From Chloroflexota bacterium (GTDB lineage Bacteria; Chloroflexota; Dormibacteria; CF-121): 13,134 nucleotides of DNA. The stretch spans positions 1 through 13,134 of the forward strand of contig VBIS01000093.1 in assembly GCA_005880605.1 (NCBI GenBank). Direction: 5' to 3'. Within the stretch, counting starts at the first letter, position 1. Every line of letters begins with the position of its first letter. Position numbers and translations under genes: made by a program. This document shows, piece by piece, positions 10,996 to 13,134 of this stretch. The notes under the pieces are model-generated. The model was not told the DNA's origin and ran no database searches. It worked only from the letters and a program-made list of their open reading frames with translations.

Positions 10996-11451
10996 GTGGC
11001 GTACACGGCGGGCTTTTTCGATGGAGAAGGTTGCGTGAATATCGCGCGATATCTGAAACGGGGACGACCTTACCACTGCCTAGCCATCATCTTTACCAAT
11101 ACAGACTTCCAAGTGCTCGACTGGCTGCATCAGCGCTGGGGTGGCTATCTAACCAAGCCGACCCAGGACAATCCCCGCCACCGGCCCGTCCGTAATTTGC
11201 GCTTTAGCGCCGGTCCTGCACTTCCACTGCTGCGAGCGATGCTTCCCTACTTGATTATCAAAAAGTCACAGGTAGAGATTGCGCTCGAATTCATAGATTC
11301 CAGAAGCGCCAACCTAGGAGGACGGCAAGGGGATCCCGTCGCCACGGCCAAGCGAGCAGCCTTGGCCGCCAGAATGCCTCGACCTCGCTCTAGGTTAAAC
11401 GTCATAAATCCGCCATTCTCCGTACCAAGCGAGGGGAATTTGATCTCGTAG
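10996..11451 (+). CDS. Orphan LAGLIDADG-type homing-endonuclease-like protein
   Basis: From GTG 10996 the product is 151 residues. AYTAGFFDGEGCVNIAR (2-18) is the LAGLIDADG helix and following strand, with the acidic catalytic residue expected at Asp9 or Glu11. IIFTNTDFQVLDWL and PYLIIKKSQVEIALEF (84-99) match the later part of the fold in single-motif members, which act as homodimers cutting long DNA sites. Such genes usually sit inside introns or inteins; this one is free-standing between a Nudix gene and a convergent unit, and no host gene split by it is visible. Its base use is noticeably more AT-rich than its neighbours (for example TTTTTCGATGGAGAAGG), which suggests transfer. GTG 10996 is the only canonical start between the Nudix stop and the motif; an upstream GTG at 10795 lies inside the Nudix gene. 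Activity cannot be judged; it could be a domesticated or decaying copy. Confidence 0.72.
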   Translation: MAYTAGFFDGEGCVNIARYLKRGRPYHCLAIIFTNTDFQVLDWLHQRWGGYLTKPTQDNPRHRPVRNLRFSAGPALPLLRAMLPYLIIKKSQVEIALEFIDSRSANLGGRQGDPVATAKRAALAARMPRPRSRLNVINPPFSVPSEGNLIS

Positions 11452-11456
11452 CGACG

Positions 11457-11481
11457 CCAAGCCGCTTATAGATGCGCTTGG
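11457..11481. terminator. Weak bidirectional hairpin between convergent genes
   Basis: CCAAGC (11457-11462) pairs with GCTTGG (11476-11481), with two more G-C pairs inside across a one-base bulge. It lies six bases after the homing-endonuclease stop and covers the stop of the convergent small membrane protein. No T-run follows on either strand, so a terminator role is only a guess from position. Confidence 0.25.
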
Positions 11482-11702
11482 ATGACTTTGGCCAGGCTCG
11501 GGCCGACATCCGGTACTGCGGACGTCGCAAAGATGATCGCGACCAACATCACCATCAACAGCGTCGCGACTTTGGCACTGACCGTCCGCTCAAGTTGCTC
11601 CGGGTCGTCGACCACCGGCGCCGGCTGGCCCGCCTGGACCATCTGGCGCATTTCGCTGACCAGGCCGCTGGCATCGCTGGCGTCGCGCACCGTCTGTGTC
11701 AT
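11466..11702 (-). CDS. Small single-pass membrane protein of unknown function
   Basis: This 78-residue product has an acidic, soluble N-terminal part (about 1-38, with VVDDPEQLER), one strongly hydrophobic segment (about 45-66, VATLLMVMLVAIIFATSAVP) and a short tail. I do not recognise the family. Its ATG overlaps the stop of the upstream GAF-protein gene as ATGA, and AGGGGG lies about eight bases before it, so it is translated with that gene and probably works with it at the membrane. The tight overlap and the good ribosome-binding site argue that it is a real gene despite its size. Confidence 0.65.
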   Translation of the reverse strand: MTQTVRDASDASGLVSEMRQMVQAGQPAPVVDDPEQLERTVSAKVATLLMVMLVAIIFATSAVPDVGPSLAKVIQAHL

Positions 11703-13134
11703 GGCGTAACCCCCTGATCGTGGTGATCCGCGACCGGGGCCGGCGTCCGGCCCGCGGCGAACAGCAGGCCGAGGCGCTCGGCCAGGAGCTGAAGCAGGAG
11801 TAACTCACCGGCGGCATAGGGGCGCGGCAGGCGGCGCCCCAGCTGCAGCGTGCCGTCGACCCCGGCGGAATGCAGCGGCGCAACCGCGATCTGGCGCAGG
11901 CCGGCAGGAACGCCGAAGAGGTCCTCGGGCCGGCGACCGGTGAGCGGTTCGCGCAGGGCGCGGCCCTGGAGCAGCGCCTCCGCGGTCCGGGTGCCCGCCA
12001 GCGAGAGCCAGCGCGGCGCGTGCGCCTCGAGCGGATCGTTGCCGCCGACGACCAGCGTCACGCGGTCGCCCTGGACCCATTCCAGGTGCAGGCTCTCCGA
12101 GCGCAGCAGGCTCGCCAGAGCGGGCCGGATCGCGGCCAGCGCTGCCGGTTGGTCCAGGGCATGCTGCGCGGCCAGGCCCGCGAGTCGGTTGGCCTGTTCC
12201 ATGGCCTCGGTGCGCTGCCGCTGGTCGTCGAGCGTCTGTAGCCGCAGCAAAGTGGCGCCCATCTCCTCACCCACCGAGCGGATCAAGGCGCGGATCGTTG
12301 GGTCGAAGTCCCCGGCGCGGCCGGCGACCGTGATCAGCCCGTTGGGCTCGCCATCGCCGGTGGTCGGCTGGATCAGCGTGCAGCTCCCCGCCGTGGTGCC
12401 CGGCAGCGGGCCCTGGATCAGCACGGGTTGCCCCGGCTCCGCCGTCCGCGTCGGGCTGAAGCTGAACCCGGGCATCTCGCCATCCGGCAGGCCCGCCCAG
12501 CGAACCGCGCGGTACTCGTCGCCCGTCGGATCCATATTCCAAAAGGCCCAGGCACAGGTCGGCGCCAGGGCCGGGGCCTGGCTGGCCAGCTGCGCGAAGA
12601 GCGCTTCTTCGTCGCGGACGCGGGCCAGGGCGGAGATCAAGGCGGCAAGCAGGCTCTGCCGCTGCACCGTCTGCTGCGCCGACTCGAGCCCGGCCATCAG
12701 GTGCATCACAAGCACCATGGTCATCAGGACGAGGAAGGCGTCGAACAGCATCGTCAGCGGGAGGGCGTGCCCGGACAGCTCGAACGGCAACAGCATCAAC
12801 AGGCCGGCGGGAAGAATCCGCGCGTCGCGCCAGCGGGAGGCGGCCCGAGCTGCGGCGAAGAACAGCAGCACTCGCGCGTACGGGACATATGGCACCGAGA
12901 GCGCGCCGATCGCGGCCACGACGGCCAGGTCGGCGATGCCGAGCAGGATCGCTCGTCCGCGAATCGGTCGCGCCCTGCGGGTGAGCTCGACATATAGATA
13001 GAGGTATGCGACCGCGGCCAGGCCGGCCGCGTAGCGGATCGACAGCGGGACCCCGGGCGCGGCGACGACGGAGGCCGCGACGCTGAAAACCGCCACCCAG
13101 AGCGCCAGGGTGAAGGCGAAATCGTTGCGAAGCA
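11699..13134 (-). CDS. Multi-pass membrane protein with two GAF-like domains, no output domain (5' end reaches the window edge)
   Basis: The frame is open from the window edge to the TGA at 11699-11701. Hydrophobic segments, counted from the GTG at 13096, lie at about 1-15, 22-38, 48-70, 74-86, 95-108 and 112-137, giving five or six membrane passes. A helical stretch (138-165) leads to a first GAF-like region (about 165-285), a coiled linker (about 285-305, LQTLDDQRQRTEAMEQ) and a second GAF-like region (about 305-450). No HATPase, GGDEF, HD or helix-turn-helix output is present, so it may signal through a partner, perhaps the small membrane protein whose ATG overlaps its stop. The GAF calls rest on fold-like patterns (REPLTG..., QIAVAPLHSAG..., GTLQLGRR) and are moderate. 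The frame continues 12 codons upstream of 13096 to the last base. The outermost visible bases TGCTTCGC would be ATG CTT CGC if preceded by A, so the true start may lie exactly at the edge. Confidence 0.7.
   Translation of the reverse strand, partial: LRNDFAFTLALWVAVFSVAASVVAAPGVPLSIRYAAGLAAVAYLYLYVELTRRARPIRGRAILLGIADLAVVAAIGALSVPYVPYARVLLFFAAARAASRWRDARILPAGLLMLLPFELSGHALPLTMLFDAFLVLMTMVLVMHLMAGLESAQQTVQRQSLLAALISALARVRDEEALFAQLASQAPALAPTCAWAFWNMDPTGDEYRAVRWAGLPDGEMPGFSFSPTRTAEPGQPVLIQGPLPGTTAGSCTLIQPTTGDGEPNGLITVAGRAGDFDPTIRALIRSVGEEMGATLLRLQTLDDQRQRTEAMEQANRLAGLAAQHALDQPAALAAIRPALASLLRSESLHLEWVQGDRVTLVVGGNDPLEAHAPRWLSLAGTRTAEALLQGRALREPLTGRRPEDLFGVPAGLRQIAVAPLHSAGVDGTLQLGRRLPRPYAAGELLLLQLLAERLGLLFAAGRTPAPVADHHDQGVTP

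Noticed and set aside
11850..13001. Plus-strand open frame of 383 codons opposite the GAF membrane protein.
   Set aside because: Its Ser/Arg/Ala-rich translation is typical of an antisense reading in GC-rich DNA; the minus strand gives membrane segments and GAF-like domains.

Overview
The window is GC-rich, gene-dense bacterial chromosome, read here as a Terrabacteria-type genome, most plausibly Chloroflexota or a relative such as Ca. Dormibacterota. The reasons are the ymdB-spoVS-miaB-mutS-mutL-miaA-hflX gene order (partly shared with Bacillus), a SpoVS homologue, an endonuclease-type MutL, and LexA boxes of the CGAAC-N4-GTTCG type. The assignment is inferred from gene content and was not tested by a search.

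Layout. At 1-242 (minus) lies the N-terminal part of a uracil-DNA-glycosylase-like gene, cut by the window edge. Head to head with it, 242-9159 (plus) is a compact housekeeping cluster: ymdB (cyclic-nucleotide phosphodiesterase/metallophosphoesterase), spoVS, miaB, mutS, mutL, miaA and hflX, mostly with tiny gaps or overlapping stops and starts. MiaA and MiaB are successive enzymes of tRNA ms2i6A37 synthesis; MutS and MutL are mismatch repair. Two proteins look damaged. mutS has lost about 25 conserved residues and its frame near 4483, and hflX has lost the segment holding the G4 (NKxD) guanine-specificity motif near 8877. mutS and miaA have no ATG, GTG or TTG where their conserved N-termini begin; a CTG sits at the right place in both.

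Convergent with hflX is lexA (minus, 9170-9805). The lexA upstream region carries four LexA-box-like sites between two divergent promoters. The rightward promoter has a perfect-arm box in its spacer and another at the expected transcription start. It drives a 98-residue protein with one membrane segment and a LysM domain, the architecture and position of the SOS cell-division inhibitors YneA (Bacillus) and Rv2719c (Mycobacterium). A Nudix hydrolase follows after 21 bases and is probably in the same SOS transcript. This is the most coherent biological system in the window.

The right end holds an orphan LAGLIDADG-type homing-endonuclease-like gene with base use unlike its neighbours. Converging on it is a two-gene minus-strand unit: a multi-pass membrane protein with two GAF-like domains and no visible catalytic output (it runs off the window), overlapping by ATGA a 78-residue single-pass membrane protein. 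No rRNA, tRNA, CRISPR array or insertion sequence was seen.
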